Assembly (NCBI RefSeq): GCF_014773545.1
Contig: NZ_SDDV01000004.1
Coordinates: 159,862 to 223,861, forward strand
Reading direction: 5' to 3'
DNA from: Hydrogenophaga sp.
GTDB lineage: Bacteria; Pseudomonadota; Gammaproteobacteria; Burkholderiales; Burkholderiaceae_C
Length of the DNA: 64,000 bases
In this document: positions 54,942-64,000 of the stretch, in pieces
Numbering within the stretch: the stretch's first letter is position 1
Layout: every line of letters begins with the position of its first letter
Made by a program: the position numbers and the translations under genes
Notes under the pieces: model-generated
The model's input: only the letters and a program-made list of their open reading frames with translations
Database searches by the model: none
Told to the model about the DNA's origin: nothing

Positions 54942-55364
54942 ATGAACGGATTGATGACACGCAGCAGCTTGCTGGACGATTTCTTCAAAGACGTGGCCCC
55001 CGGGTTTTACGTCAAGCCCTTGCACGGCGACCCGCTGCCAGCGCAGATCAAGGTCGACGTGAAGGAAACCCCCGAGGCCTACACGGTGCAAGCCGAGGTG
55101 CCTGGCGTGGCCAAGGAGGACATTTACCTCAGCATCGAGGGCAACGTGGTGACGCTGCGCGCCGAGGTGCGGCAGCAAGACGTGCAGAAAGAGGGTGAGA
55201 AAGTGCTGCGCAGCGAGCGCTACTACGGATCGGTTTCGCGCAGCTTTCAGATGCCGCAAGACATCGACAACGCGAGCGCCAAAGCCAAGTATGAAAACGG
55301 CGTATTGCTGCTGACGCTGCCGAAAAAAACCGCAACCGCCGGCCAGCGCCTGGTGATCGAGTGA
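54942..55364 (+). CDS. Hsp20/alpha-crystallin family small heat-shock protein
   Basis: A 140-aa holdase chaperone. After a short N-terminal arm (LLDDFFKDVAPGFYVKPL), the alpha-crystallin domain (residues about 38-130) shows IKVDVKETPEAYTVQAEVPG, KEDIYLSIEGNVVTLRAEV, GSVSRSFQMPQDID and the conserved YENGVLLLTLPKK. Ribosome-binding site AAGGAGAAAT is strong. A sigma32-like promoter precedes it. It is a lone gene converging on purU. Confidence 0.94.
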   Translation: MNGLMTRSSLLDDFFKDVAPGFYVKPLHGDPLPAQIKVDVKETPEAYTVQAEVPGVAKEDIYLSIEGNVVTLRAEVRQQDVQKEGEKVLRSERYYGSVSRSFQMPQDIDNASAKAKYENGVLLLTLPKKTATAGQRLVIE

Positions 55365-55401
55365 GTCGGGTGCGCGCGCCGGCCACGCTTTGCTTACACC
55401 C

Positions 55402-56256
55402 TCACTTGAAGACCACGGTCTTGTGGCCGTTGAGCAGCACGCGGTGCTCGCTGTGCCACTTCACCGCGCGAGCCAGCACCTGGCTTTCGCTGTCGCGCCC
55501 GCGCGCGCTCAGGTCTTGCACCGTGTCGGTGTGGTCCACCCGCGCCACGTCTTGTTCGATGATTGGGCCTTCGTCGAGTGCCGGTGTGACGTAGTGGGCG
55601 GTCGCGCCTATCAGTTTGACGCCTCTATCGTGCGCCTGGTGGTAGGGCCGTGCCCCTTTGAAGCTGGGCAAAAAGCTGTGGTGGATGTTGATCGCGCGGC
55701 CTGCCAGCGCCAGGCACATCGGGTCGCTCAGCACCTGCATGTAGCGCGCCAGCACCACCAGTTCGACCGCTTCGCTCTCGATGATTTCCAGTTGCCTGGC
55801 TTCAGCCTGTGCCTTGCTCGCTGGCGTGACGGCCAGGTGGTGAAACGGCACGTTGTAGCTGGCTGCCAATTGGTAGAAGTCGCGGTGGTTGCTGACGATG
55901 GCGCGCAGGTCGAGCCGCAGCAGGCCGCTCTTGCAGCGAAACAGCAAGTCATTCAGGCAGTGGCCTGCACGGCTGACGAAGATGACGGCGCGCATCGGCT
56001 CGGCCAGCCGGTGCAAGCTGCAGCGCATGGCCAGCGGCTGCGCCAACGGTTCCAGCAGCGCGCGCAGTTCGGCGTGACTCAAGCGCTCGCAGGTGAACTG
56101 CACGCGCATAAAGAACAGGCCGGTGTCGTGGTCGTTGTACTGCGCGGCTTCTTCGATGTTGCCGCCGTGCTGAAACAAAAAACCAGAAACCGCGTGCACG
56201 ATGCCGGGGCGGTCCGGGCAGGACAGGGTGAGGACGTAACTGGCGTCTAGTTGCAT
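55402..56256 (-). CDS. purU: Formyltetrahydrofolate deformylase
   Basis: A 284-aa hydrolase that releases formate from 10-formyl-THF and balances the one-carbon pool. The N-terminal ACT domain (residues about 5-85) starts SYVLTLSCPDRPGIVHAVSG. The formyltransferase-like domain has VIFVSRAGHCLNDLLFR, VVLARYMQVLSDPM, NIHHSFLPSFKGARPYHQA and the catalytic Asp region HYVTPALDEGPIIEQDV. The ATG at 56256 is used; the frame upstream lacks ACT-domain sequence. Confidence 0.95.
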   Translation of the reverse strand: MQLDASYVLTLSCPDRPGIVHAVSGFLFQHGGNIEEAAQYNDHDTGLFFMRVQFTCERLSHAELRALLEPLAQPLAMRCSLHRLAEPMRAVIFVSRAGHCLNDLLFRCKSGLLRLDLRAIVSNHRDFYQLAASYNVPFHHLAVTPASKAQAEARQLEIIESEAVELVVLARYMQVLSDPMCLALAGRAINIHHSFLPSFKGARPYHQAHDRGVKLIGATAHYVTPALDEGPIIEQDVARVDHTDTVQDLSARGRDSESQVLARAVKWHSEHRVLLNGHKTVVFK

Positions 56257-56478
56257 ACGTTTTCGTGAGCATCGAGATCGGTCTGGCGCCCCGCGCGCAA
56301 GGCGCACAAGCACAGCGATGCCTCTTGGCAGCGCGAGGATTTGCAACGCCGCGCCCGGGGATGCCAGGCCGATCGAATGCAGTAAGGCTTATGCAACCAG
56401 ACACTAGGCTGCATGGCGGCCGATTGTCGCAGCCTGCAAGCCGACCTGGGTGCGGCGGTGCGGCAGCCGCTTCTGCAC

Positions 56479-56763
56479 TCAGTGCATCACGACCGGCATC
56501 TGGGCCAGGCTGGCATAGCCATCGAGCGTGTTCTCCACCTCTTCTTGCGAAGGCATGTTGCGCTGCCAAGCGCTGATCTGGATCTGGAACAGCTCGGCCC
56601 AAGACCCGTCGAGGTAGACCTCTTTGCCCGAGCGTTTGTCCACGATCTCGAAACCGTGGCGCGGGATTTGCGGGCCGTCCGTCCTGGCGGGCTCGCCCTC
56701 TTGCGGGGCATTGGCCAGAATGTGGACCACGGCAAAAGTATCTGAGTCGTAGAGCATGTGCAT
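56479..56763 (-). CDS. DUF3567 family protein
   Basis: A 94-aa protein with the family opening MHMLYDSDTFAVVHI and the central RHGFEIVDKRSGKEVYLDG, followed by AELFQIQISAW and a short helical end. DUF3567 is restricted mainly to betaproteobacteria and has no known function. It is separated from purU by 222 bp that show no gene. The purines GGGGGA stand about 9 bases before the ATG. Confidence 0.86.
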   Translation of the reverse strand: MHMLYDSDTFAVVHILANAPQEGEPARTDGPQIPRHGFEIVDKRSGKEVYLDGSWAELFQIQISAWQRNMPSQEEVENTLDGYASLAQMPVVMH

Positions 56764-56903
56764 GGCTGAAATATCCCCCAAAGACAAAAACCTGTGTTCC
56801 TGTGCAGCTTATATCGGCAACTCGCAGTCGCCATGCAGTTTCGAGTGCGGCGGTGCCGGCAAGGTTCAGCGTGGAATCTATAAAGCGGTCATTTTGCTGT
56901 GCT

Positions 56904-58142
56904 TCAAGGCCCAGGCAGCTCGCTGAGTTGTTGGTCGACCAGATCGCCGTTGTGCTGGGTGATGCGCAAGCGCACCGGCAGGTGGAGAAGGCTGGGCGCC
57001 AGCCAGATTTCGACCCGGCTGTCGTAGCTGTGGCGGGAGTGGCGCAGCAACTGGCGTGCCAGCAGTTGGCCGGCTGGCAGGTGCAGTGTTTCTTCTGTGC
57101 CGACCTCGAAGTACCAAATTTCCGCTTCGCTATGACCCGCGACCTGTAAGCGAATGCGCTGCCCGGCCTGATACGCCTGGGGCTGGGCGTTGAACAGGCC
57201 GGCGATTTGCAGCAACACACTCAGGCGGTCTTGCGCGCCGCTGAGCAAAACCGCGTCCGGGGTGTTGGCGCTGAACCGGATGCGCCGCTGGGCATGGTCG
57301 AAGTGAGCCGCGCGCTCGCTGCGGCTGCGGTCGGCAAAGCGCTCGGGCAGCAAGCCGCTGTCGTCCACCAGCCCGGTGCTGGTCTGGACGCGGCTGCCCA
57401 GCAAGGGTATGCGCAGTTCCATCAGGGCGCTGTAGCGGTCTGCGTTCAGACGCCAGTCGAGCGTGCCGCTGGCGCGATAGTCTATGCCTCGCACGCTGCC
57501 CTTGATCTGGTAGAGCAAGCGCGCGCTGGGCGGTGGCAGCGACGGCAGCAGTGTGGCCTGTGCCTGCGCCTCGACCGCCGCAGCAGGCGAGGCGGTGGTG
57601 GGTGCCGGTTCGACGGGCGCAAGCGCAGCCGTGGCCACCTGCTCGGACGTCGGCGCGTCGGCGTCGCCCGACGCGGCAGCGGCAGCGGCAGATTCATCGG
57701 CTGGTGCAGGCAAGGGCGCTTCAGACGGCGCAGCGGCGGCCGCTTCAGACGGCGCATCGAGTGCAGCTTCAGACGGCGCAGCGTCGGCCGCAGCCGCAGC
57801 GACCGGACGGGTGGCGGCCGTTGGCGCTGGCTGAAGCGGCGCGAGGCCAGGTGTCGGCGGCGCAGGGCTGCGGGCTGCGGGCGGGTCGACCCAGCGCGCC
57901 ACGCTGTGGCCAAGCGCAGCCGCAGGCCGATCCGACGGCGCTGCGCCGGGCGCGTGCGCCAGGGTGCGGGTGTGCAGCGCCGCCAGTGGGGGCGGTGTGG
58001 CCGCCAGAACTGACGCGCCCAGGTTGGGCGGCAGCACGGCGCCCAGCAGCAGCAGCAGGTGCAGACCTGACACCAGCGCAGTCAGCGCCAGCAAGGCCGG
58101 CCAGCGTGGCGCGTCGGCGTCGGGCTCGATGGCTTGCTTCAT
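56904..58142 (-). CDS. DUF3108 domain protein with N-terminal membrane anchor
   Basis: A 412-aa protein: one N-terminal helix (PALLALTALVSGLHLLLLLGA, about residues 15-35), then a low-complexity Ala/Pro/Ser/Glu linker (about 60-195) with repeated SEA.. and PS.. runs, then a beta-rich DUF3108 domain (about 205-410): ARLLYQIKGSVRGIDYRASG, FSANTPDAVLLSGAQDRLSV and HLPVRLRITQHNGDLVDQQL. A periplasmic domain on a flexible tether is likely; function unknown. The coding repeats of GCAGCTTCAGACGGCGC type around 57715-57785 encode part of the linker and look like slippage expansion. Confidence 0.82.
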   Translation of the reverse strand: MKQAIEPDADAPRWPALLALTALVSGLHLLLLLGAVLPPNLGASVLAATPPPLAALHTRTLAHAPGAAPSDRPAAALGHSVARWVDPPAARSPAPPTPGLAPLQPAPTAATRPVAAAAADAAPSEAALDAPSEAAAAAPSEAPLPAPADESAAAAAASGDADAPTSEQVATAALAPVEPAPTTASPAAAVEAQAQATLLPSLPPPSARLLYQIKGSVRGIDYRASGTLDWRLNADRYSALMELRIPLLGSRVQTSTGLVDDSGLLPERFADRSRSERAAHFDHAQRRIRFSANTPDAVLLSGAQDRLSVLLQIAGLFNAQPQAYQAGQRIRLQVAGHSEAEIWYFEVGTEETLHLPAGQLLARQLLRHSRHSYDSRVEIWLAPSLLHLPVRLRITQHNGDLVDQQLSELPGP

Positions 58143-58261
58143 GTCGGTTCGGCTGGCGTGTGTGAGCCTTGCTGCTCAGGAGTCAAACCATCGAACCGTG
58201 GGCGAGCGTGCCGATACTTGTGTTGGCGCTTGCCGGGCATGAGCGAAAGACGCCCAGCCTC

Positions 58262-58651
58262 TCAGTGACGGGGCGAACGCACGCCAACACCCTGAGCTTG
58301 CTCGTTCTGAGTCTGACACGTCAGGCAGCGCAGCGCGGTCGGATTGGCATGCAAGCGGGCGGTGGCCACGCTGGCGCCGCAGTCCAGGCACAAGCCGTAG
58401 CTGCCGTCGGCGACGCGCTGCAGCGCTTGGTCAATTGCGATCAATTCGGCCGACTCGCGCTCGGCCAGCACAAAAGCCAGGTCGCGCTCGGAATGGGCTT
58501 GCGCCCAGTCGTCGCTTTCACTTTCGCGCGCCAGCGCCGCAGCCTCGGCGCGGCCGATCGCGCCGCCGCGCTGGTCTTGCAACTGCGCCAGCACCTCGCG
58601 GCGCATTTGTTCGAGTTGGGCGGCAAAAGAATCGGAAATGTTGTGCGTCAT
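58262..58651 (-). CDS. DksA/TraR-type C4 zinc-finger protein
   Basis: A 129-aa protein with a helical N-terminal two-thirds and a C-terminal C4 zinc finger (LCLDCGASVATARLHANPTA then CLTC, C-x2-C-x17-C-x2-C). This fits DksA/TraR-family proteins, which bind RNA polymerase through the secondary channel. The acidic ESESDDWAQA in the middle may be the tip loop; it lacks the exact DxxDxA of E. coli DksA, so activity as a true ppGpp-linked DksA is uncertain. It is a monocistronic gene between DUF3108 and phaM, divergent from phaM. Confidence 0.85.
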   Translation of the reverse strand: MTHNISDSFAAQLEQMRREVLAQLQDQRGGAIGRAEAAALARESESDDWAQAHSERDLAFVLAERESAELIAIDQALQRVADGSYGLCLDCGASVATARLHANPTALRCLTCQTQNEQAQGVGVRSPRH

Positions 58652-58917
58652 GGCGGCCCCCGCAAGCGCTGAGAAAAAACCTCTGATGAGCGCAGTGTAG
58701 CTTGCACGGCGGCCGCACCGAAGACGCTATCTGTCAGGCCGGTGCGTCCGCTAATCGGGGCGAAATTTGGGTTCATGGGTTTTCCCGGTCCAGCCGTGCG
58801 CGAAAGATGTGGCATCCTTCGCGCGAGCGCCGCCCGCCGCGCTTTGGCGTGGACGCGGCCAGCAAGCGTCGACCGCGGCGCACAAAAGAGTCCCAAGATC
58901 ACAACAGGAGATGCACC

Positions 58918-59676
58918 ATGAGCGACGGTTTCGGCAGCGGTTTTGGCAAGTTCTTGCCGGGGTTCGATTTTTTGCAGCAACTGGCGGGTAGACCGGGCAC
59001 CGCAGCGGCCCCTGGTATGGCGCAGTTGCCGCACCTGAGCCAATGGATCGCACCCACCTTCAACCTGCAAGACTTGGAAAAGCGCATTGGTGAACTCAAG
59101 GCGGTGCATTTCTGGCTGGAGCAAAATTCCAGGGCACTGGCGGCCACCATTCAAGCGCTCGAGGTGCAGAAAATGACCCTGGCCGCTTTGCAGAGCATGA
59201 ATTTCAACCTGACGAAGACGGTTGCTGCGCCGCCGTTCCAAGGCGTAGGCGGCACGGCAGCGGCCGCCTCAAGCGCCGACGACACATCGTTTGCCGGGCT
59301 CGAAATTCCCTTGCGCACCTATGGCGCAGCGCCGGCCGACGCGCCCAGTCCGTCGGCACCGGCGTCCGAGTCCGCGCCGGCGTCCGCGCCGGCCGCAGGC
59401 GCGGTCGATCCGATGCAGTGGTGGGGAGCGCTGTCGCAGCAGTTCCAGCACATTGCAGCCGCTGCTATGCAAGACCTGGCGCGTGCGCCGGCACCCGAAG
59501 AAGGCCGCGCGCCGCAGGCCGGCCCAACCGACGCGGCGCCCACGGCGCCCACGGCGCCCACCAGCGCACCCGCAGCGGCGGCCTCAACAAAAAAAACAAG
59601 CGCCAAAACAACGCCGGCGCAAAAAGAAGCAGCCCCAGCGACGCCCGTGCGCAGCCGATCCAGCCCGCCGCGCTGA
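58918..59676 (+). CDS. phaM: PhaM family PHA granule regulatory protein
   Basis: A 252-aa protein related to PhaM of Cupriavidus, which binds PHB granules, activates PHB synthase and tethers granules to DNA. The N-terminal motif GFGKFLPGFDFLQQLAG and the helix DLEKRIGELKAVHFWLEQNS are diagnostic. The middle is Ala/Pro-rich, VDPMQWWGALSQQFQHIA is a second conserved patch, and the end is Lys/Ala/Pro-rich (TKKTSAKTTPAQKEA) like a histone tail. Ribosome-binding site CAGGAG lies about 8 bases before ATG. The 266-bp upstream gap shows nothing else. PHA genes themselves are not in the window. Confidence 0.87.
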   Translation: MSDGFGSGFGKFLPGFDFLQQLAGRPGTAAAPGMAQLPHLSQWIAPTFNLQDLEKRIGELKAVHFWLEQNSRALAATIQALEVQKMTLAALQSMNFNLTKTVAAPPFQGVGGTAAAASSADDTSFAGLEIPLRTYGAAPADAPSPSAPASESAPASAPAAGAVDPMQWWGALSQQFQHIAAAAMQDLARAPAPEEGRAPQAGPTDAAPTAPTAPTSAPAAAASTKKTSAKTTPAQKEAAPATPVRSRSSPPR

Positions 59677-59700
59677 ACCCATCGGTTCGCCGCCAGCCCC

Positions 59701-61017
59701 ATGAAGCGTTTTCCCTACGCGCACGCCAGCCACGCGCAGTGGCGCGTGGCTGTGGAGCGGGTGCTGGCGCAGTTGCGCTTGCAACTGGATCGACCCGACA
59801 GCGCGCGCGCCGTTTCGCTGGCGCTGCTCTACATCACCGACCACTATGCCGAACAGGCGCAGGACATTCTGGAGCAGCTCAGTGCCGGCTTGCCTGAAGT
59901 AAGCGATTGGGTCGGCACGGTGGGCGTGGGCATTGCAGCCAACAACATCGAGTATTTTGACCAGCCGGCATTGGCCCTGATGCTGTGTGATCTCAGCCCG
60001 CACCAGTACCGTGTTTTCAGCGGCGTGGCGCCGCTGGCGCTCAGTCCACGGCTGACCGGGGCGGACGGCTTTGTCGCCCACACCGCGCTGGTGCACGCCG
60101 ATGGCAGCACGCCCGAGTTGGCCGAGTTGATCGCCGAGCTGGCCCAACGCACCGCCAGTGCCTGTGTCTTTGGCGGCTTGAGCAGCAGCCGATCCGCGCA
60201 GCTTCAGTTTGCCCACAGCAGTGCTGGCACCCTGCGCGGTCAAGGCGCAGCCAGTGGCGTGTTTCAAGGCGGCCTTAGCGGCGTGGCCTTTGACGCCACG
60301 GCCGGCCTGCTGGTGCGCGTCACCCAGGGTGCGCAGCCGGTGGGCCGGGCGCACCGTGTCACGGCGGCACAGGGTCATCTGGTGTTGACACTCGACCAGC
60401 GTCCGGCGCTGGATTTGTTGTTCGAACACCTGGGCATCGCGCCCGTCAGGCTGGCGCAGTCCATCGAGCGTTTGCGCAGCACCCTGGTGGGCTTGACGCC
60501 GCCGGATGTGCCGGGGCAGGCGCTGGCGCGCAGCGCAGGCCTTGCGCCTGCTGTGGCCCATTCGTTTGGCCCCGATGTGCTGGTGCGTCACATCGTCGGG
60601 CTCGATGTGATGCGGCACGCCCTGGTTTTTGCCGAGCCGGTGGCGCCGGGCAGCCAACTGGCGTTTTGTCAGCGCCATGTGCAAGCTGCCGCTGCCGATT
60701 TGATGCGAATTTGCACCGAGGTGCGCGCCGAGCTGGAGGCCCAGACGCCCAGTCTGCCTCCGGGCGGCGCGCTGGTCAGGGGCGGCGCGCCGGCGTTCGT
60801 CGCGCCACAGAGTCAGCGCATCGCCGGCGCGATCTACGTGAGCTGTGCCGGCCGGGGTGGTCCGCATTTTGGCGCTGCCAGTGCCGAATTGCGCCTGGTG
60901 CGCCGCGCGCTCGGGGACGTGCCGTTGGTGGGGTTTTTTGCGGGTGGCGAGATTGCGCACCAGCGCTTGCTGGGCTACAGCGCTGTGCTCATGGTGTTCG
61001 CCTTGCCGCTGGCTTGA
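59701..61017 (+). CDS. FIST domain signal-sensing protein
   Basis: A 438-aa protein with FIST N (about residues 30-215) and FIST C (about 225-385) domains, thought to bind small ligands in signalling. Characteristic parts are SLALLYITDHYAEQAQDIL, WVGTVGVGIAANNIEYFD, VFGGLSSSRS, the central SGVAFDATAGLLVRVTQGAQ and the C-terminal SCAGRGGPHFG with GFFAGGEIAHQRLLGYSAVL. No output domain is fused. It starts 24 bp after phaM on the same strand and may be cotranscribed. Confidence 0.9.
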   Translation: MKRFPYAHASHAQWRVAVERVLAQLRLQLDRPDSARAVSLALLYITDHYAEQAQDILEQLSAGLPEVSDWVGTVGVGIAANNIEYFDQPALALMLCDLSPHQYRVFSGVAPLALSPRLTGADGFVAHTALVHADGSTPELAELIAELAQRTASACVFGGLSSSRSAQLQFAHSSAGTLRGQGAASGVFQGGLSGVAFDATAGLLVRVTQGAQPVGRAHRVTAAQGHLVLTLDQRPALDLLFEHLGIAPVRLAQSIERLRSTLVGLTPPDVPGQALARSAGLAPAVAHSFGPDVLVRHIVGLDVMRHALVFAEPVAPGSQLAFCQRHVQAAAADLMRICTEVRAELEAQTPSLPPGGALVRGGAPAFVAPQSQRIAGAIYVSCAGRGGPHFGAASAELRLVRRALGDVPLVGFFAGGEIAHQRLLGYSAVLMVFALPLA

Positions 61018-61049
61018 GAGCTGGCGCGCCGGTTCAACATCTCGGTCTC

Positions 61050-62419
<1,370 letters not shown>

Positions 62420-62534
62420 GGTGGTCAGGGATTAGGTGGGTCGGGTCGGGTCGAGCACAAGGGTCAGCTTGATTGGGCCGCAAAACAAGGGCGACCGGTT
62501 GCCAACTGTTGCTGCACCGAACAAGACAGGGTAT

Positions 62535-62564
62535 AGTGTAGCAATTGTTACCTATTGATTGCAA
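62535..62564 (-). promoter_or_regulatory. Candidate sigma70 promoter upstream of tgt
   Basis: On the minus strand TTGCAA (62559-62564), an 18-base spacer and TACACT (62535-62540) lie in an A/T-rich island in otherwise GC-rich sequence, about 320 bp before tgt and 115 bp before the possible small membrane protein. Confidence 0.42.
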
Positions 62565-62575
62565 AAGTCAGGCCG

Positions 62576-63712
62576 TCAGCGGGCTGCGCAATGGCGCTGC
62601 AGCAGCATGGCGTCGCCGTAACTGAAAAAACGGTAGCGCTGGGCGAGCGCGTGGCGGTACAGCGCCAGTACGTGCTCGTGGCCGGCAAAGGCGCTTACCA
62701 GCATCATCAGCGTCGATTTGGGTAAATGAAAATTCGTGATCAGCAGGTCGACCACGCGGAATTCGAAGCCGGGGGTGATGAAGATGTCGGTCTCACCCTG
62801 CACCTGGCCGCTGTGCGCCCAACTCTCCAGCGTGCGCACGGTGGTGGTTCCCACCGCTACCACACGGCCGCCACGTGCGCGGCAGTCGGCTATTGCTTGC
62901 AGCGTCTGGGCTGGGATGGCAAAGCGCTCGGCGTGCATCTGGTGTTCACTGATGCGCTCGCTTTTCATCGGCGTGAAGGTGCCTGCGCCGACGTGCAGCG
63001 TTACGCTGGCGCTGTGCACGCCGCGCGCGGCCAGGCCATCGAGCACCCCGGCGTCGAAATGCAAGGCGGCGGTCGGTGCGGCCACCGAGCCCGGCACGCG
63101 GGCAAACACGGTCTGGTAGCGGCGCTCGTCGTCTTCGGTGTCGCCGTGCCGGATGTAGGGCGGCAGCGGCACGTGGCCGCAGCGCTGCATCAGGTCGTAG
63201 GGGGTTTGCCCACTCGGACCGTGCAGGCGCAAGTGAAACAAGGGCCCGTGCGCGTCCGGCCAGCGGCCCAGATAGGTGGCGTCGAAACCGCCGCCCGCGA
63301 GACCGCCGGCGATGTGCAGCAAGCCGCCTGGCGGCGGTTTTTTGCTCACCCGCAGGTGCGCCACCACTTCGTTGCCGCTGCCGTCGCTGGACTCTTGGGG
63401 CAGCAGCACGCGCTCGATCAGGAGCTCGAACTTGCCGCCGCCGCCGCCCGGCTGGCGGCTGGCTTTCTCACCGAACAGCCGCGCCTTGATGACCAAGGTG
63501 TCGTTGAACACCAGCAAGTCGCCGGCTTGCAGCAAAGCGGGCAGTTCGCGGAACACGCGGTCGTGCGGCGTCGGGGCGCGGCCGTCGAGCAAGCGCGAGG
63601 CGCTGCGCTCGGGGCAGGGGTGCTGGGCGATCAGTTCGGTGGGCAGCTCGAAGTCGAAGTCGGCGGCGGTGAAGGAGCGCGTGGCGCGGTTGGTGTCGCT
63701 GAGTGGGGTCAT
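62576..63712 (-). CDS. queA: S-adenosylmethionine:tRNA ribosyltransferase-isomerase
   Basis: A 378-aa enzyme that converts preQ1 in tRNA to epoxyqueuosine using the ribosyl part of SAM. It starts [20 protein letters not shown] and shows [72 protein letters not shown] and [15 protein letters not shown]. It is 20-30 residues longer than E. coli QueA because of Gly-rich insertions ([11 protein letters not shown] and [13 protein letters not shown]). Start ATG at 63712; the frame is open further upstream without family sequence. Confidence 0.95.
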   Translation of the reverse strand: MTPLSDTNRATRSFTAADFDFELPTELIAQHPCPERSASRLLDGRAPTPHDRVFRELPALLQAGDLLVFNDTLVIKARLFGEKASRQPGGGGGKFELLIERVLLPQESSDGSGNEVVAHLRVSKKPPPGGLLHIAGGLAGGGFDATYLGRWPDAHGPLFHLRLHGPSGQTPYDLMQRCGHVPLPPYIRHGDTEDDERRYQTVFARVPGSVAAPTAALHFDAGVLDGLAARGVHSASVTLHVGAGTFTPMKSERISEHQMHAERFAIPAQTLQAIADCRARGGRVVAVGTTTVRTLESWAHSGQVQGETDIFITPGFEFRVVDLLITNFHLPKSTLMMLVSAFAGHEHVLALYRHALAQRYRFFSYGDAMLLQRHCAAR

Positions 63713-63864
63713 GTTGCTTGATGGCTGTACCAAGCCCGTGCCAAAGGGTGAGTAGGGGGTGGGCCGGCCACAGGGTGAACCGGGGCGCGGCGTATTGTCC
63801 CCCAAGCCGGCAGCTCCCACGCGCCATGCCGGCACGGCAAGACGCGTGGATGGCGGCACCGCTG

Positions 63865-64000
63865 CGTCACATGGCGGCCACTGGCAAAGCTGATTGCGTC
63901 GTCGGAGAAGCGTCCCGAGTTCGGCACGAACCCACCGGTGGCACCCTTCGCGGCCATCACGCCGTACAGCTCGCGCACCATATCCCCATTGAACCTGGAA
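63865..64000 (-). pseudogene. Mrr_cat-type restriction endonuclease fragment
   Basis: The minus-strand frame entering from the window edge encodes [18 protein letters not shown] and [18 protein letters not shown], the C-terminal half of Mrr_cat endonuclease domains found in membrane-linked Mrr-like proteins. After the GRHVT position, homology stops: the usual LVDG-type ending is replaced by unrelated Pro/His/Arg-rich sequence that runs to 63709 and overlaps the queA start. The 5' part is outside the window, so it may be a truncated gene or a short remnant. A Pro-Asn replaces the usual Val-Thr before SGRF, another sign of decay. Confidence 0.6.

Overview
The window reads as a contiguous piece of a GC-rich betaproteobacterial chromosome, most likely order Burkholderiales and plausibly Comamonadaceae or a close relative. 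The markers are a PhaM-type PHA granule regulator, DUF3567, DUF1631 and DUF3108 proteins, a fused indolepyruvate ferredoxin oxidoreductase, the LysM-dprA / def-fmt divergent pair, and the rpmH-rnpA-yidD-yidC-mnmE and dnaA-dnaN-gyrB orders on the two sides of the origin. The family assignment is inference from gene content. No rRNA lies here and I recognised no tRNA gene.

Layout. 1-4.3 kb: end of a YhdP-like gene, a nitrilase-family hydrolase, a broken response-regulator gene, a small membrane protein and mltA. 4.3-9.9 kb (minus): the main accessory locus, an unusual chaperone/usher-like surface-fibre operon. 10.3-19.6 kb (plus): indolepyruvate oxidoreductase, yajC-secD-secF and a DUF1631 protein. 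19.9-26.6 kb: dprA and a LysM protein on minus, then def-fmt-azlC-azlD-chrA on plus. 26.6-29.4 kb: an aromatic-rich leader peptide and terminator ahead of aroG, then mpl. 29.5-33.0 kb (minus): recJ, a phosphoglycerate-mutase-like protein and a DUF4395 protein. 33.2-35.7 kb: MFS transporter, pyrC and an RND-pump remnant. 35.8-38.8 kb (minus): kdsD-kdsC-lptC joined to an SDR gene. 38.9-44.4 kb: apt, a conserved hypothetical, mnmE-yidC-yidD-rnpA-rpmH. 44.4-50.0 kb: candidate oriC and dnaA-dnaN-gyrB. 50.0-54.7 kb (minus): a multi-PAS histidine kinase with a receiver-only regulator, and glcD. 54.9-61.0 kb: hsp20, purU, DUF3567, DUF3108, a DksA-type zinc-finger protein, phaM and a FIST protein. 61.0-64.0 kb (minus): tgt, a possible small membrane protein, queA and an Mrr-type nuclease fragment.

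How it works together. Most genes are housekeeping: replication start, secretion and membrane insertion (SecDF-YajC, YidC/YidD), Kdo supply and lipopolysaccharide transport (KdsD, KdsC, LptC), peptidoglycan turnover and recycling (MltA, Mpl), tRNA modification (MnmE, Tgt, QueA), formyl-methionine handling (Def, Fmt) and biosynthesis (PyrC, AroG, Apt, PurU). Gene orientation flips at the rpmH/dnaA gap, as expected at a replication origin.

The less ordinary parts are the fibre-like operon at 4.3-9.9 kb; an attenuator in front of aroG; a composite palindromic repeat with 22-bp tandem tails present twice in opposite orientation (19.7 and 32.3 kb); gene remnants (response regulator, RND pump, Mrr nuclease); and breaks in gene orders usually kept among relatives (no tldD after the hydrolase, an SDR gene instead of lptA-lptB after lptC, queA-tgt far from yajC). 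Together these suggest a rearranged or eroding chromosome.
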